A stretch of DNA of 64,000 nucleotides, taken from contig VGRF01000003.1 of assembly GCA_016875395.1 (NCBI GenBank), forward strand, positions 167,020-231,019, given 5' to 3'. Numbering within the stretch: position 1 is the first letter of the stretch; each line of letters begins with the position of its first letter. Positions 43,376 through 52,363 of this stretch are shown here, piece by piece. The stretch comes from Deltaproteobacteria bacterium (lineage in GTDB: Bacteria > Myxococcota_A > UBA9160 > UBA6930). Position numbers and translations under genes: made by a program. A model generated the notes under the pieces. It saw only the letters and a program-made list of their open reading frames with translations. It did not search any database and was not told the DNA's origin.

Positions 43376-44545
43376 ATGACGGCGGCCGTGACGACCGACG
43401 ACTTGAAGCGCTTCGACGTGAGTGCGGAGCGCGGCTTCCTCCCCGAGCACGACCCCGAGCGCACGCTGCCGGCGCCGCTCGGGCTGTGGGACGAGCTCGC
43501 GCGCGAGCTGCCCAAGCGCCTCGCCGCGCAGCGCGTGCGCGCCGCGGTGCGCTCGATGCCGCGCTTCGAGCTCGCGGAGCTGCGCACGCGCGAGGAGGAG
43601 CGCGCTGCAATGCGCGTGCTCTCGTTCGTGGCGCATGCCTTCGTGTGGGAAGGCGCGACGCCCGAGAGCGCTCTGCCTGAGCGGCTCGCCGCACCGTGGT
43701 GCGCGCTCGCGGGGAAGCTCGGGCGCCCGCCGATCCTCTCGTATGCCTCCTACGCACTCGACAACTGGCGGCGCTTCGACCCGCGCGGCCCCCTGACGAC
43801 CGAGAACCTCGCGATCCTGCAGAACTTCCTCGGCGGCCAGGACGAGGACTGGTTCATCCTGATCCACGTCGAGATCGAGGCGCTCGCCGCGCGCGCGATT
43901 CGCGCGGAGTTGCCCGCCGCAGCAGCTGCACACGCCGGCGACGCAACCGCCCTCGCCGCGCGCCTCGAAGAAGTCGCGGACGCACTCGAGGCGATGCTCG
44001 CCACGCTGCGCCGCATGACCGAGCGCTGCGACCCGTACGTGTACTTCCATCGTGTGAGGCCGTTCATTCACGGGTGGAAGAATCACCCTGCGCTGCCGAA
44101 CGGCGTCGCGTACGAGGGCGTCGCGGAGCTCGCGGGTCCTCAGAAGCTGCGCGGGGAGACCGGCGCGCAGAGCACGATCGTGCCCGTGATGGATGCGCTG
44201 CTCGGCGTCGTGCACGCGCCGGATCCGCTGCGTGAGTACCTCGACGAGATGCGCGGGTACATGCCGCCCGGCCACCGCGCGTACCTCGCGCGCATCGAGG
44301 CCGAGGGCAGTGTGCGCAGCGCCGTGCGCGAGCTGCGCGGCTCACACCCCGAGCTCGCCGAGATGTACGACGCGTGCCTGCGCTGGCTCGAGGCGTTCCG
44401 CTCGCTCCACCTCGAATACGCCGCCAGCTACATCCACTCCCAGGCGGGGCGCGGCGCAAATCCCAGCGACGTCGGAACTGGCGGCACGCCGTTCATGAAG
44501 TACCTCGCCAAGCATCGCGACGAGACGGCGCGCGGGCGCTTCTGA
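43376..44545 (+). CDS. Indoleamine 2,3-dioxygenase-like heme dioxygenase
   Basis: 389 residues. The IDO fold is suggested by the N-terminal GFLPEHDPERTLPAPLGLWDELARELPKRL, YVYFHRVRPFIHGW, TGAQSTIVPVMDALLGV and the closing HLEYAASYI followed by DVGTGGTPFMKYLAKHRDET. His345 in FRSLHLEYA is the likely proximal heme ligand. IDO/TDO-type enzymes open indole rings (tryptophan). The relation to the broken amidohydrolase upstream is unclear. A GTACC-GAGCGA-GGTAC hairpin lies across the ribosome site. Confidence 0.82.
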   Translation: MTAAVTTDDLKRFDVSAERGFLPEHDPERTLPAPLGLWDELARELPKRLAAQRVRAAVRSMPRFELAELRTREEERAAMRVLSFVAHAFVWEGATPESALPERLAAPWCALAGKLGRPPILSYASYALDNWRRFDPRGPLTTENLAILQNFLGGQDEDWFILIHVEIEALAARAIRAELPAAAAAHAGDATALAARLEEVADALEAMLATLRRMTERCDPYVYFHRVRPFIHGWKNHPALPNGVAYEGVAELAGPQKLRGETGAQSTIVPVMDALLGVVHAPDPLREYLDEMRGYMPPGHRAYLARIEAEGSVRSAVRELRGSHPELAEMYDACLRWLEAFRSLHLEYAASYIHSQAGRGANPSDVGTGGTPFMKYLAKHRDETARGRF

Positions 44546-44580
44546 GCGAGCGCGTCTCCGCAGCGAGACGACGGAGTCAC

Positions 44581-44607
44581 CGACGCGCGCGATGCCCGCG
44601 CGCGTCG
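44581..44607. terminator. GC hairpin after the IDO-like gene
   Basis: A perfect 11-bp stem CGACGCGCGCG/CGCGCGCGTCG with loop ATGCC, 36 bases after the stop, with no T-run. A second weaker hairpin (CGTCTC...GAGACG) lies at about 44552-44569. Possibly a Rho-type or attenuating structure. Confidence 0.4.
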
Positions 44608-44651
44608 CGTGCGACCGAGGCGTGTGAGCCGTCCGCGTACGCGTCGTGTGC

Positions 44652-44657
44652 CATGAT
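44652..44657 (+). promoter_or_regulatory. Putative -10 element (CATGAT)
   Basis: CATGAT 23 bases upstream of ATG 44681, at the same distance as other candidate -10 hexamers; weak match. Confidence 0.25.
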
Positions 44658-44680
44658 GCGCGCCTTCGCCGGAGGCACGC

Positions 44681-45856
44681 ATGGATCTCAGCTTCACGCC
44701 TGAGCAGGAGAAGTTCCGCGCCGAGGTGCGCGCTTGGCTCGCCGCGAATCTCGCGCGGCCGTGGAGCCAGGAGGTGCGCGACCCGAAGCACACCGCCGAC
44801 TCGCTGGTCGAGCTGCGGCGCGCGTGGCAGAAGAAGATGCACGCCGCGGGCTACCTCGGGATGGGCTGGGCGCCCGAATGGGGCGGCCGCGGCGCGAGCG
44901 CCGTCGAGGACGCGATCCTGCAAGAGGAGCTCGCGCGCGCCGACGCGCCGCAGGTGCCGAACTTCCTCGGCATCTCCTTGTTAGGGCCCGCCCTGATCCA
45001 CCACGGCACGGAAGAGCAGCGCCGCCGCTTCATCCCGAAGATGCTCGACGCGAGCGAGATCTGGTGTCAGGGCTTCAGCGAACCGGGCTCGGGCTCCGAC
45101 CTCGCGTCGCTGCGCACGCGCGCAGTGCCCGACGGCGAGCACTTCCGCATCTACGGCCAGAAGGTGTGGACCACGTTCGGTCCGTGGGCGGACTGGATCT
45201 TCGTGCTCGCGCGCACCGACATGGACGATCGCTACGGCGGCATCACGTTCTTCCTGATGCCGATCGCGCAGAAGGGCGTCGAGATGCGCGGCATCCGCCA
45301 GATCACCGGCGAGAGCGAGTTCGGCGAGGTGTTCTTCGACGGCGGCCTCGCGCGCCGCGAGCACATCGTCGGCAAGATCGGCGAGGGCTGGAAGGTGGCG
45401 ATGACGCTGCTCGGCTACGAGCGCGGCGGCGCGACGCTCTCGCATCCCGCCGAGTACGACGGCCAGCTCGAGGGCCTCGCCGCGGGCCTGAAGCATAACG
45501 GAGTGCTCGAGCGCGCGGACGTGCGCGAGAAGCTCGGCCGCCTCGTCGTCGAGAACGAGGTGATGCGCGCGAACGGGCTGCGCAACCTCGCGAACATCGC
45601 GTCGGGCAACGCGCCGGGCCCGGAGTCTTCGATCGAGAAGATCTTCTGGAGCGAGTACGCGAAGCGCCTCACCGACACCGCGCTCGACCTGTTAGGTCCG
45701 CAGGCGCAGCTCGACGACAAGCACGCGAATGCCCGGCCAGACGTGAACTGGTCCTACGAATTCCTGTGGACGCGCGCGGGCACGATCTACTCGGGCTCGA
45801 GCGAGATCCAGCGCAACATCATCTCGAAGCGCGTGCTTCGACTGCCGACGAAGTAG
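44681..45856 (+). CDS. Acyl-CoA dehydrogenase
   Basis: 391-residue acyl-CoA dehydrogenase. It shows GMGWAPEWGGRGAS, the FAD/substrate strand EIWCQGFSEPGSGSDLASLRTRA, GQKVWTTFGPWADW and the C-terminal RAGTIYSGSSEIQRNIISKRVL with the region housing the catalytic base (Glu/Asp) unverified. Uses FAD to desaturate acyl-CoAs at C2-C3. GGAGG precedes ATG. 9 bases to the next acyl-CoA dehydrogenase gene; the pair may form the heteromeric complex seen in steroid side-chain degradation. Confidence 0.92.
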   Translation: MDLSFTPEQEKFRAEVRAWLAANLARPWSQEVRDPKHTADSLVELRRAWQKKMHAAGYLGMGWAPEWGGRGASAVEDAILQEELARADAPQVPNFLGISLLGPALIHHGTEEQRRRFIPKMLDASEIWCQGFSEPGSGSDLASLRTRAVPDGEHFRIYGQKVWTTFGPWADWIFVLARTDMDDRYGGITFFLMPIAQKGVEMRGIRQITGESEFGEVFFDGGLARREHIVGKIGEGWKVAMTLLGYERGGATLSHPAEYDGQLEGLAAGLKHNGVLERADVREKLGRLVVENEVMRANGLRNLANIASGNAPGPESSIEKIFWSEYAKRLTDTALDLLGPQAQLDDKHANARPDVNWSYEFLWTRAGTIYSGSSEIQRNIISKRVLRLPTK

Positions 45857-45865
45857 GGGCTGCCC

Positions 45866-46942
45866 ATGCAATTCCATCTCGACGAAGACCGCGCCCTGCT
45901 CGCCCGCTCGACGCGCGAGCTGCTGGAGAAAGAGGCGCCGCTCGCGACGAATCGCCAGATCATGGAGAGCGAGGCGGGGGGCTACTCGAAGGCGCTGTTC
46001 AGGCAGCTCGGCGAGCTCGGCTACTCGAGCCTGCTGCTGAGCGAAGACGAAGGCGGCCTCGGTCCCGTCGCGTGCGTGGCGGTGCTTCAAGAGATGGGCC
46101 GCGTGGCGCTGCCCGGGCCCTTCCTCGATCTCGCGCTCGCGATCCGCGTGCTCGCGGGCAGCTCGAGCGATGCGGCGAAGAAGTGCCTCGACGCCGCGAG
46201 CAAGGGCGAGGCGCTCGTGGTGCTCGCGCGGGGCGAATCGCTCGTGACGGGCGACGTCGGCGCACCGACCACGGCGTTCGCGGGTGGTCGCGTGAAAGGG
46301 GTGAAGCGCTTCGTGCCGTTCGGCGCGCAGGCCGACGCGCTGCTGGTCGAGACGACCGGCGGCGTCGTGCTCGTGCCGAGGCCGGCGAGCGGCTGGAACG
46401 CGAAGCCGCAGCCGACCATCGACCACGCGCAGCGCTTCGCCGAGATCGCGCTCGACGACGCGGGGCACCTCGTGTGCGAGGGCCAGGCGGCGTGCAAGGC
46501 GATGGGCGAAGTCGACCGGCTCGGCGCGCTCGGGGCCTCCGCGCTCTTGTTGGGGCTGATGGAGCGCGCGCTCGAGATCACCGTCGCCTACACGATGGAG
46601 CGCCATGCGTTCGGCGCGCCGATCGCGATCAACCAAGCGCTCCAGCACCGCGCGGCCGACATGGTGCTGCAGGTGGAGAGCGGACGAGCCTCGACGTATC
46701 GCGCCGCGTTCGCCGCGGAGACGCATGCTTCCGACGCCGGCTACCTCGCGGCGGTGGCGAAGGCGTGGGCAGGCCCCGCGGCTCGCCAGGTGTGCGGCGA
46801 GGCGATTCAGATGCACGGGGGCGTCGGCTTCACCTGGGAATACGACCCGCACGTCTACTTCAAGCGCGTGAAGACGCTGGAGACGTTCTACGGCACGACG
46901 CGCTCGATGCTCGAGCACGCGCTGCAAGCGCGCGGCTGGTAG
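45866..46942 (+). CDS. Acyl-CoA dehydrogenase (second subunit-like)
   Basis: 358 residues, shorter and less conserved than its neighbour. The C-terminal ALQHRAADMVLQVESG, CGEAIQMHGGVGFTWEYDPHVYFKRVKTLE is typical of FadE-type enzymes. It lacks the DLASL substrate segment of the first subunit, so a pair with 44681 (alpha2beta2 FadE-like heteromer) is likely. Operon with SDR downstream. Confidence 0.88.
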   Translation: MQFHLDEDRALLARSTRELLEKEAPLATNRQIMESEAGGYSKALFRQLGELGYSSLLLSEDEGGLGPVACVAVLQEMGRVALPGPFLDLALAIRVLAGSSSDAAKKCLDAASKGEALVVLARGESLVTGDVGAPTTAFAGGRVKGVKRFVPFGAQADALLVETTGGVVLVPRPASGWNAKPQPTIDHAQRFAEIALDDAGHLVCEGQAACKAMGEVDRLGALGASALLLGLMERALEITVAYTMERHAFGAPIAINQALQHRAADMVLQVESGRASTYRAAFAAETHASDAGYLAAVAKAWAGPAARQVCGEAIQMHGGVGFTWEYDPHVYFKRVKTLETFYGTTRSMLEHALQARGW

Positions 46943-46945
46943 CAC

Positions 46946-47722
46946 GTGCGCCTCGCGGACAAGCTCGCAGTTGTTACGGGCGCCGGCTCCGGGATCGGCC
47001 GCGCGATCGCGCAGGCGTTCGCGCGCGAGGGCGCGACCGTCGCGGTGGTCGACGTGCGCGAGGCGCCGGCGCGCGAGACCGTCTCGCTGCTCGCGCACGG
47101 CAAGCACGCCGCGTTCACGTGCGACGTCGCGGACGGCGCCGCGGTCGCGCGCACCTTCGACGCGATCGACGCGGCGTTCGGGCGCATCGACGTGGTCGTG
47201 AACAACGCGGGCGTCGACAAAGTGCCAGGCGACGGCATGGACAAGCTGATGGAGAACCGCGGGCTGCTCACGCCGTTCATGAGCGACGAAGCCTTCCAGC
47301 GCATGATGGCCATCAACGTGTTCGGCGTGTTCGCCTGCACGCGCGAGGGCGTGAAGCGCATGCTGCGCGACAAGCGCGGCGGCGCGGTGATCAACATGTC
47401 GAGCATCGCGGGCCTCAGCGGCCAAGGCGTCACGCACTACAGCGCGTCGAAGAGCGCAGTGCTCGGCCTCACGCGCGCGACGGCGCGCGAGCTCGGCCCG
47501 CATGGCATCCGCGTCAACGCGATCTGCCCCGGCGTGATCGACACACCGATGGCGGCCGGCGTCCCCGAGGCGGCGCTCAAGCCGCTGCTCGGCGCGACGC
47601 CACTGCGCCGCATCGGGAAGCCCGAGGACATCGCGAATGCGGCGGTGTATCTCGCGAGCGAGGAAAGCTCGTTCGTCACGGGGCAGTGGATCAGTCCGAA
47701 CGGTGGCCTCGTGATGGTCTAG
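46946..47722 (+). CDS. SDR family NAD(P)-dependent oxidoreductase
   Basis: 258-residue classical SDR: TGAGSGIGRAIA, NNAGVDK, NMSSIAGLSGQGVTHYSASKSA (catalytic Tyr/Lys), and a C-terminal TGQWISPNGGLVMV in place of the usual VDGG. GTG start 3 bases after the upstream TAG stop. Probably a 3-hydroxyacyl or steroid dehydrogenase in the acyl-CoA operon. The start region carries TTGTTACGG (46971). Confidence 0.9.
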   Translation: MRLADKLAVVTGAGSGIGRAIAQAFAREGATVAVVDVREAPARETVSLLAHGKHAAFTCDVADGAAVARTFDAIDAAFGRIDVVVNNAGVDKVPGDGMDKLMENRGLLTPFMSDEAFQRMMAINVFGVFACTREGVKRMLRDKRGGAVINMSSIAGLSGQGVTHYSASKSAVLGLTRATARELGPHGIRVNAICPGVIDTPMAAGVPEAALKPLLGATPLRRIGKPEDIANAAVYLASEESSFVTGQWISPNGGLVMV

Positions 47723-47813
47723 CGAGGTGCGCGTGTTTTCCTTGTTTACTTCGCATCGGGCTCGAAGACTCGCCCGCTGCTGCGCGCTTCGCTTGCGGCC
47801 TCGGCCGACATGC

Positions 47814-47856
47814 TGGGGAGGAGCGTTCGTCATCGAGCACCTCCCCACGTTTTCTT
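47814..47856 (+). terminator. Rho-independent terminator after the acyl-CoA operon
   Basis: 11-bp stem TGGGGAGGAGC with its partner GCACCTCCCCA (one mismatch), 12-base loop, then CGTTTTCTT. Lies 91 bases after the SDR stop. Confidence 0.6.
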
Positions 47857-47904
47857 GGCGCGTCAACCATCGAGTCCTTGCAGCGAGTCCCACTCGAGCG
47901 CGGC

Positions 47905-48363
47905 ATGAGTGATTCGCTGCCGCGCACGCGCTTGGCGTCGCTCCTCGATCTCGATGCGGTTGCGCCGCTGCTCGACGCTTACCGGCAGTTCTACGAGCAG
48001 GCGCCGGATCTGGCGGGCGCGCGGGCGTATCTCGCGGAGCGCATGGGGCGCGGCGAGTGTGTCGTGTACGTCGCGCTCGGGGCGGGCAGCGAGATCGTCG
48101 GCTTCACGCTGCTGTATCCGACGTTCACGTCCGTCGCGATGCGGCGCATCTTCGTCCTCAACGACTTGTTCGTGGCGCCCGCGGCGCGCAGCACGCGCGC
48201 GGGCGTCGCGCTGCTCGAGGCCGCGAAGGCGCACGCGCGCGCGGCCGGTGCGCTACGGCTCTCGCTGCGCACCGCGCACACCAACACGCGCGCGCAGGGC
48301 GTCTACGAGCGAAACGGCTGGGCGCTGGAGACGAAGTTCAGGCAGTACGACTTCGTGCTGTGA
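47905..48363 (+). CDS. GNAT family N-acetyltransferase
   Basis: 152 residues of the GNAT fold: MRRIFVLNDLFVAPAARSTRAGVALLEAAKAHARAAGALRLSLRTAHTN is motif A (the acetyl-CoA loop), and GVYERNGWALETKFRQYDFVL motif B. Substrate unknown. Its stop codon lies inside the 33-base perfect palindrome at 48360-48392, which also terminates the convergent TPR gene. Confidence 0.87.
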   Translation: MSDSLPRTRLASLLDLDAVAPLLDAYRQFYEQAPDLAGARAYLAERMGRGECVVYVALGAGSEIVGFTLLYPTFTSVAMRRIFVLNDLFVAPAARSTRAGVALLEAAKAHARAAGALRLSLRTAHTNTRAQGVYERNGWALETKFRQYDFVL

Positions 48364-48392
48364 GACATTTCGGCCCGGCCGAAATGTCTCAC
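48360..48392. terminator. Perfect 16-bp palindrome, bidirectional terminator
   Basis: Sixteen bases match their complement perfectly around a single C (centre 48376), core ATTTCGGCC/GGCCGAAAT. It covers the GNAT stop and lies 5 bases from the TPR gene stop. Without a T-run it may act as a hairpin barrier in both directions. Related sequences are at 58904-58963. Confidence 0.55.
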
Positions 48393-48396
48393 TCGC

Positions 48397-49188
48397 TCAC
48401 GACGCGTGCGCGGCTCGCCAGCTCTCGCCGATCGCCGGGCTCGGCGCCGACTTCAGCGTCGCCGGCCGCAGCGCGAGCTTCACGCCGCGGCGCTCCGGCG
48501 CGCTGTTGGCGCGGGCGAGCTGCGGGTGGTGCGCGCGCGGCGGCGGCGTGGTGACGAGCGCGCGCAGCCAGGCGAAGAAGCGCACGCTGGTGCGCTCGGT
48601 GCGCAGCTCCTCCCAGCGAATGCGCTTCACGGTGTCGGGGCGCAGCGCGAGCGCCTCGGCCAGGCTCGCGAGCGCGAGCCGCGTCTCGCCGGCTTTGCGC
48701 TCGCAGTGGGCGAGATCGAGGCGCGCGTCGAAGTCGCTCGCGTCGATCGCGAGCGCGCGCCGTAACAAGTCGGCGGCGACGCACGCGTCCTCGCGCTCGC
48801 GGTAGTGCCCGCGGCCCGTGAGCAGCGCGAGCTTCGCGTCGACGATCCTGCCGCGCGACTGCTCGAGCTCGGCGATCGAGAGCCACGCGATCGCGGTTCG
48901 CGGCATCACCTGCGCCGCCTCGCGATACACGCCGATCGCTTTGTCGGCGAAGCCCGCGCTCAGGAACTCCTGCGCTGCGGCGCGGTAGGAGTTCCACGCG
49001 CGATCGGGCTCGTTCGCCTGCGCGAACAGCGGCGCGATTCGGCGCAGCAGCTCCGGGTTCTTCGGCTCCGCGCGTAGCACCCGCTCGTAGTGCGAGATCG
49101 CCTCTTGCACGCGGCCACGGCGGCGCGCGATCGCCGCGGCGTCGAGCTCGCGCGCGCGCTCGTAAGAATCGTTTCGCTGCAAGCTCAT
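48397..49188 (-). CDS. TPR-repeat protein
   Basis: 263 residues. Several tetratricopeptide repeats: EAISHYERVLRAEPKNPELL, AIGVYREAAQVMPRTAIAWLSIAELEQS, AADLLRRALAIDASDFDARLDLAHCERKAGETRLALASLAEAL. No signal peptide. Start 49188 has AGGAGG just upstream. Likely a scaffold; partners unknown. Confidence 0.8.
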   Translation of the reverse strand: MSLQRNDSYERARELDAAAIARRRGRVQEAISHYERVLRAEPKNPELLRRIAPLFAQANEPDRAWNSYRAAAQEFLSAGFADKAIGVYREAAQVMPRTAIAWLSIAELEQSRGRIVDAKLALLTGRGHYREREDACVAADLLRRALAIDASDFDARLDLAHCERKAGETRLALASLAEALALRPDTVKRIRWEELRTERTSVRFFAWLRALVTTPPPRAHHPQLARANSAPERRGVKLALRPATLKSAPSPAIGESWRAAHAS

Positions 49189-49331
49189 GACACGCCTCCT
49201 CGCGAGATCCCGGGATGCATCGACACGAGCGCGCGGCGTGCGCGTGACTCGCTTCACCGCGCGCGCGGTGACGTGCGTCGCAACGCGGTCCCGCATTGCG
49301 TACGCGCTGCGTGCTGGAGGAAGCTGCGGCG

Positions 49332-50156
49332 ATGCCCGCCGCGAAACGCGCTCCGACCGACCGCCGCGGCGCCGCCTCGCGCGCGGCGATTCCCGCTGCC
49401 GTGCTCCGCGCGCTGAACGCCGGCGAGATCGAGACGAAGAGCCTCGCCCTGGGGCTCGCGATCGACTTCGCGACGCTCGCCGGGAGCACGCTGCCCGAGA
49501 TCCTCGGTGCGGGCGCCGCGCGCGTCCTCGACGCGGCGCGCGCGGGCGCGAAGCAGAAGCTCGGCTTCGCGGAGCGAACGCGCGCGATGGGCGCCACGAT
49601 CGCCGAGCAGTTAGGGACCGGCGCCGCGCGCGCGAAGCGAGTCGAGGCGCTCGCGTTGCATCGCTCCGACACCGTGCGCGGCTGGTGCGCGTAAGCGCTC
49701 GCGGGCGAGCGCGGCCTCGCTCTCGAAGAGCGCATCGCACGCATGCGCCGCTTCGCGAGCGACGCGCACTTCGGTGTACGCGAATTCGCCTGGCTCGCGG
49801 TGCGGCCAGCCATCGCCGCCGACACCTTGCGCGCGATCGAGGTGCTCGAGCCCTACACGCGCGAGCGCGATGCAAGCCTGCGCCGCTTCGCGAGCGAGGC
49901 GACGCGCCCGCGCGGCGTGTGGTGCCCCCACATCGCGCTGCTGCGGCGCGAGCCCGAGCGCGGACTCGTGCTGCTCGAGCCGCTGCGCAGCGACCCCGAG
50001 AAGTACGTGCGCGACTCCGTCGCGAACTGGCTCAACGACGCCGCGAAGGATCTGCCCGCGTTCGTGCGCGGCGTGTGCGCGCGCTGGCAGCGCGAGTCAA
50101 AGACGCCGGAGACCGCCTACGTGGTGAAGCGCGCGCTGCGGAGCATCGGGGCTTGA
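49332..50156 (+). pseudogene. DNA alkylation repair (AlkC/AlkD-like) gene interrupted by TAA
   Basis: About 274 codons. The HEAT-like fold of alkylation-repair glycosylases: AAIPAAVLRALNAGEIETKSLALGLAIDFATL, then after the stop SDAHFGVREFAWLAVRP and VRDSVANWLNDAAKDLPAFVRGV, a classic AlkD/AlkC ending. TAA at 49692-49694 stops it after VRGWCA; the frame reopens at once (ALAGERGLALEERIARMRRF) and reaches TGA 50154-50156. One base change TAC (Tyr) to TAA would explain it. These enzymes remove 3-methyladenine-type lesions. Confidence 0.8.
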
Positions 50157-50162
50157 GGCGCG

Positions 50163-51380
50163 TCAGCTGGCGATCACGTCCGCCATGCGATCCGCTACCT
50201 CGAAGCCCCAGAGGCCGAGGCTGAGTCCGCCGTTCGCGTTCGTGTCGAAGCCGGGGAAGAAGAGCGCCGGGTCGACCGTCGACGCGCAGCGGCCATCGGT
50301 GATCGGGTAGACGAGCCCGGTCTCCGGGCGGCGCGCGAGGTAGCGCGCGGGCTCCGCGATGAGCTCGTCGAGCGCGGGCACGAAGCCGGTGCCGAGAATC
50401 ACCGCGTCGTAGCGCTCTTCTCGCGCGCCGAGCTGCGCTCCGGTCTCGGTGAGCGTCGCGAGCGGGCGCTCATTGCCGTTGACAAGTTCGATGCGTCCTT
50501 TGCGGATCGCGGCGAGCGTGCCATGGTCGAACCACGGGATGCGCGCGTGGCGGTACATCTCCTCGGCAGGGCCGCGCGGCGGTCGCGCGAGGCCGATGTC
50601 GCTCGCGTCGAGCGCGCACTTGCGCATCGCGCCGTCGCGCTTCGCGATCTCGGCGGCGAAGCCGGCGTCGACGCGCGAGATGCGGTGCGACTCCGCGAGC
50701 TTCGCCGGCGTGAAGGCGAGGCCCGCGAGCCGCGCGACGCGCGCGAGCGCGACCATGCGCGCCACCGAGATCACCCAGCGCGGCGCGCGGATGAAGAGCG
50801 CCACGTGTGCAGCGCCGCCGTTCGCGAGGTCGAGCGCGATCTCCGAGCCCGAGCAGCCGCTGCCCAACACCAGCACGCGCTTGCCCACGAAGCGCGCGGG
50901 GTTCCGGTAGTGCTTGCTGTGCAGCAGCTCGCCGCGAAACACGTCCTCGCCGCCGAGCGCCGGCACCAGCGGCTTGCGGTTGCCCGCGGTCGCCACCGCG
51001 AGCGTGCGCGCGCGAAACACGCCGCTCGTCGCCTCGACGCGCCACGCCTCGCCCTCGCGTGCGACGCACGTCACGCGCTCGCCGAAGCGCGCGCGCTCGT
51101 ACACGCCGTGGCGGCGCGCATACGCCTCGAAGTACGCGACGAGCTCGTCGCGGCTCAGTAGCGGCCCGTACCTCGCGCGCTCGCCGCCGTCGTCGGGCAA
51201 GTCGTGAAACGCGGAGTGCAGGCGAATGCGGTCGTAGTTCGTGCGCCAGAACTCGCCGACGCCCGCGCCCTGCTCCAGCAGCGCGAACCTCTCGACGCCG
51301 CGCTGCCGCAGCCGCGCCGCGGCCGAGAGACCTGCGAAGCCGGCGCCGATCACGAGCGCGTCGAGCACCTCGTCACTCAT
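50163..51380 (-). CDS. FAD/NAD(P)-dependent flavoprotein monooxygenase-like
   Basis: 405 residues, a single-chain flavoprotein: FAD motif VIGAGFAGLSAAARL (near 9-24), GEFWRTNYDRIRLHSAFHDLP (flavin monooxygenase style), a second nucleotide motif VLVLGSGCSGSEIALDLA and the late VILGTGFVPALDE. It resembles the FMO/YUC/NMO-like group rather than BVMO. Stop overlaps the SnoaL gene (ATGA) and the two are co-directional. Substrate unknown. Confidence 0.85.
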   Translation of the reverse strand: MSDEVLDALVIGAGFAGLSAAARLRQRGVERFALLEQGAGVGEFWRTNYDRIRLHSAFHDLPDDGGERARYGPLLSRDELVAYFEAYARRHGVYERARFGERVTCVAREGEAWRVEATSGVFRARTLAVATAGNRKPLVPALGGEDVFRGELLHSKHYRNPARFVGKRVLVLGSGCSGSEIALDLANGGAAHVALFIRAPRWVISVARMVALARVARLAGLAFTPAKLAESHRISRVDAGFAAEIAKRDGAMRKCALDASDIGLARPPRGPAEEMYRHARIPWFDHGTLAAIRKGRIELVNGNERPLATLTETGAQLGAREERYDAVILGTGFVPALDELIAEPARYLARRPETGLVYPITDGRCASTVDPALFFPGFDTNANGGLSLGLWGFEVADRMADVIAS

Positions 51381-51919
51381 CGCTTCTTGCTCGCCCGCGC
51401 GCGCCTGCGACGCGGCTTCGCGCGCAGCTCCGCCAGCATCGCGTACACGACGTCGCTGCGATCGCGCGCGCCGCGCACATGGCCCTGCGCGATCGGGAAG
51501 CGCCCCGCCTCGTCGTCGACGCGCGACCACTCCGTGACGCACACGCGCTTCGCGATCTTCCACGCGCCGCGTCGCTTCTCGAAGCGATCCACGTAGCGCA
51601 CACCCACGATCAGGTTGAGGCTCGGCTTCGCCTCCGCGCTGCGGTGAAACGCGAGCGCGTACGCCTCGGACACCGCGGCGTTCCCGTTCACCTCGATCAA
51701 CACGTTGCCGAGGAAGTGCATCGTGGATTCGAAGCGCGCGAGCAGCGTCCCTACCCAGGCGACGAACTCGTCGCGCGTGCCGTGAAAGCCGCCGTGCGAG
51801 TCGGTCGCACCCGGCCAATAACAGGCGCGGACCGCCTCCAGATCGAGGCGATCGATGCCGCGGCAGTAGCGCGCGAGGACGGCGGAGATGGCGGCGTGCG
51901 CGGACTCGGAGCGGGGCAT
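51377..51919 (-). CDS. SnoaL-like (NTF2-fold) protein
   Basis: 180 residues: SAHAAISAVLARYCRGIDRLDLEAVRACYWPGATDSHGGFHG is the classic opening, with FHRSAEAKPSLNLIVGVRYVDRF. Many act as dehydratases or cyclases in aromatic degradation. C-terminal Lys/Arg-rich tail. It precedes the flavoprotein gene in one operon. Confidence 0.83.
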   Translation of the reverse strand: MPRSESAHAAISAVLARYCRGIDRLDLEAVRACYWPGATDSHGGFHGTRDEFVAWVGTLLARFESTMHFLGNVLIEVNGNAAVSEAYALAFHRSAEAKPSLNLIVGVRYVDRFEKRRGAWKIAKRVCVTEWSRVDDEAGRFPIAQGHVRGARDRSDVVYAMLAELRAKPRRRRARASKKR

Positions 51920-51969
51920 GGCGAGGCGACGCTAACGCGCGCCGACCGCCGCGTGGCATAGTGGCGCGT

Positions 51970-52341
51970 ATGCCGCTCGGCTCGATCACGCCGATTCTTC
52001 GCATCTTCGACGAAGAGAAGGCGATCGATTTCTACGTCGCGTACCTCGGCTTCACGATCGATTGGCGACACCGCTTCTCCGACGACCATCCGCTCTACGT
52101 GCAGGCCTCGCGCGATGGCTGCGTGATCCACCTCTCCGAGCACCACGGCGATGCAACCCCTGGCGCGGCGATTCGAATTCGCACCGACGCGCTCGACGCG
52201 TTTCGCGCGGAGCTGAAGGGCCGCAGATCGCGCTTCGTGAAACCGAGCATCAAGACCGCGCCGTGGGGCGAGCGCTCGATGTCGTTCGCCGACCCGTTCG
52301 GCAACAGGCTGACGTTCTTCGAGCCGCGCGCGGCCACCTGA
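51970..52341 (+). CDS. VOC family glyoxalase-like protein
   Basis: 123 residues, a single VOC domain: SITPILRIFDEEKAIDFYVAYLGF and SFADPFGNRLTFFEPR. Like bleomycin-resistance-type relatives. ATG 51970 is favoured over GTG 51961. A -10-like CATAGT at 51957-51962 ends only 7 bases before this ATG, so the transcript may be leaderless. Confidence 0.82.
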   Translation: MPLGSITPILRIFDEEKAIDFYVAYLGFTIDWRHRFSDDHPLYVQASRDGCVIHLSEHHGDATPGAAIRIRTDALDAFRAELKGRRSRFVKPSIKTAPWGERSMSFADPFGNRLTFFEPRAAT

Positions 52342-52363
52342 ACCCTCCCGAGAGGAGCTCACG

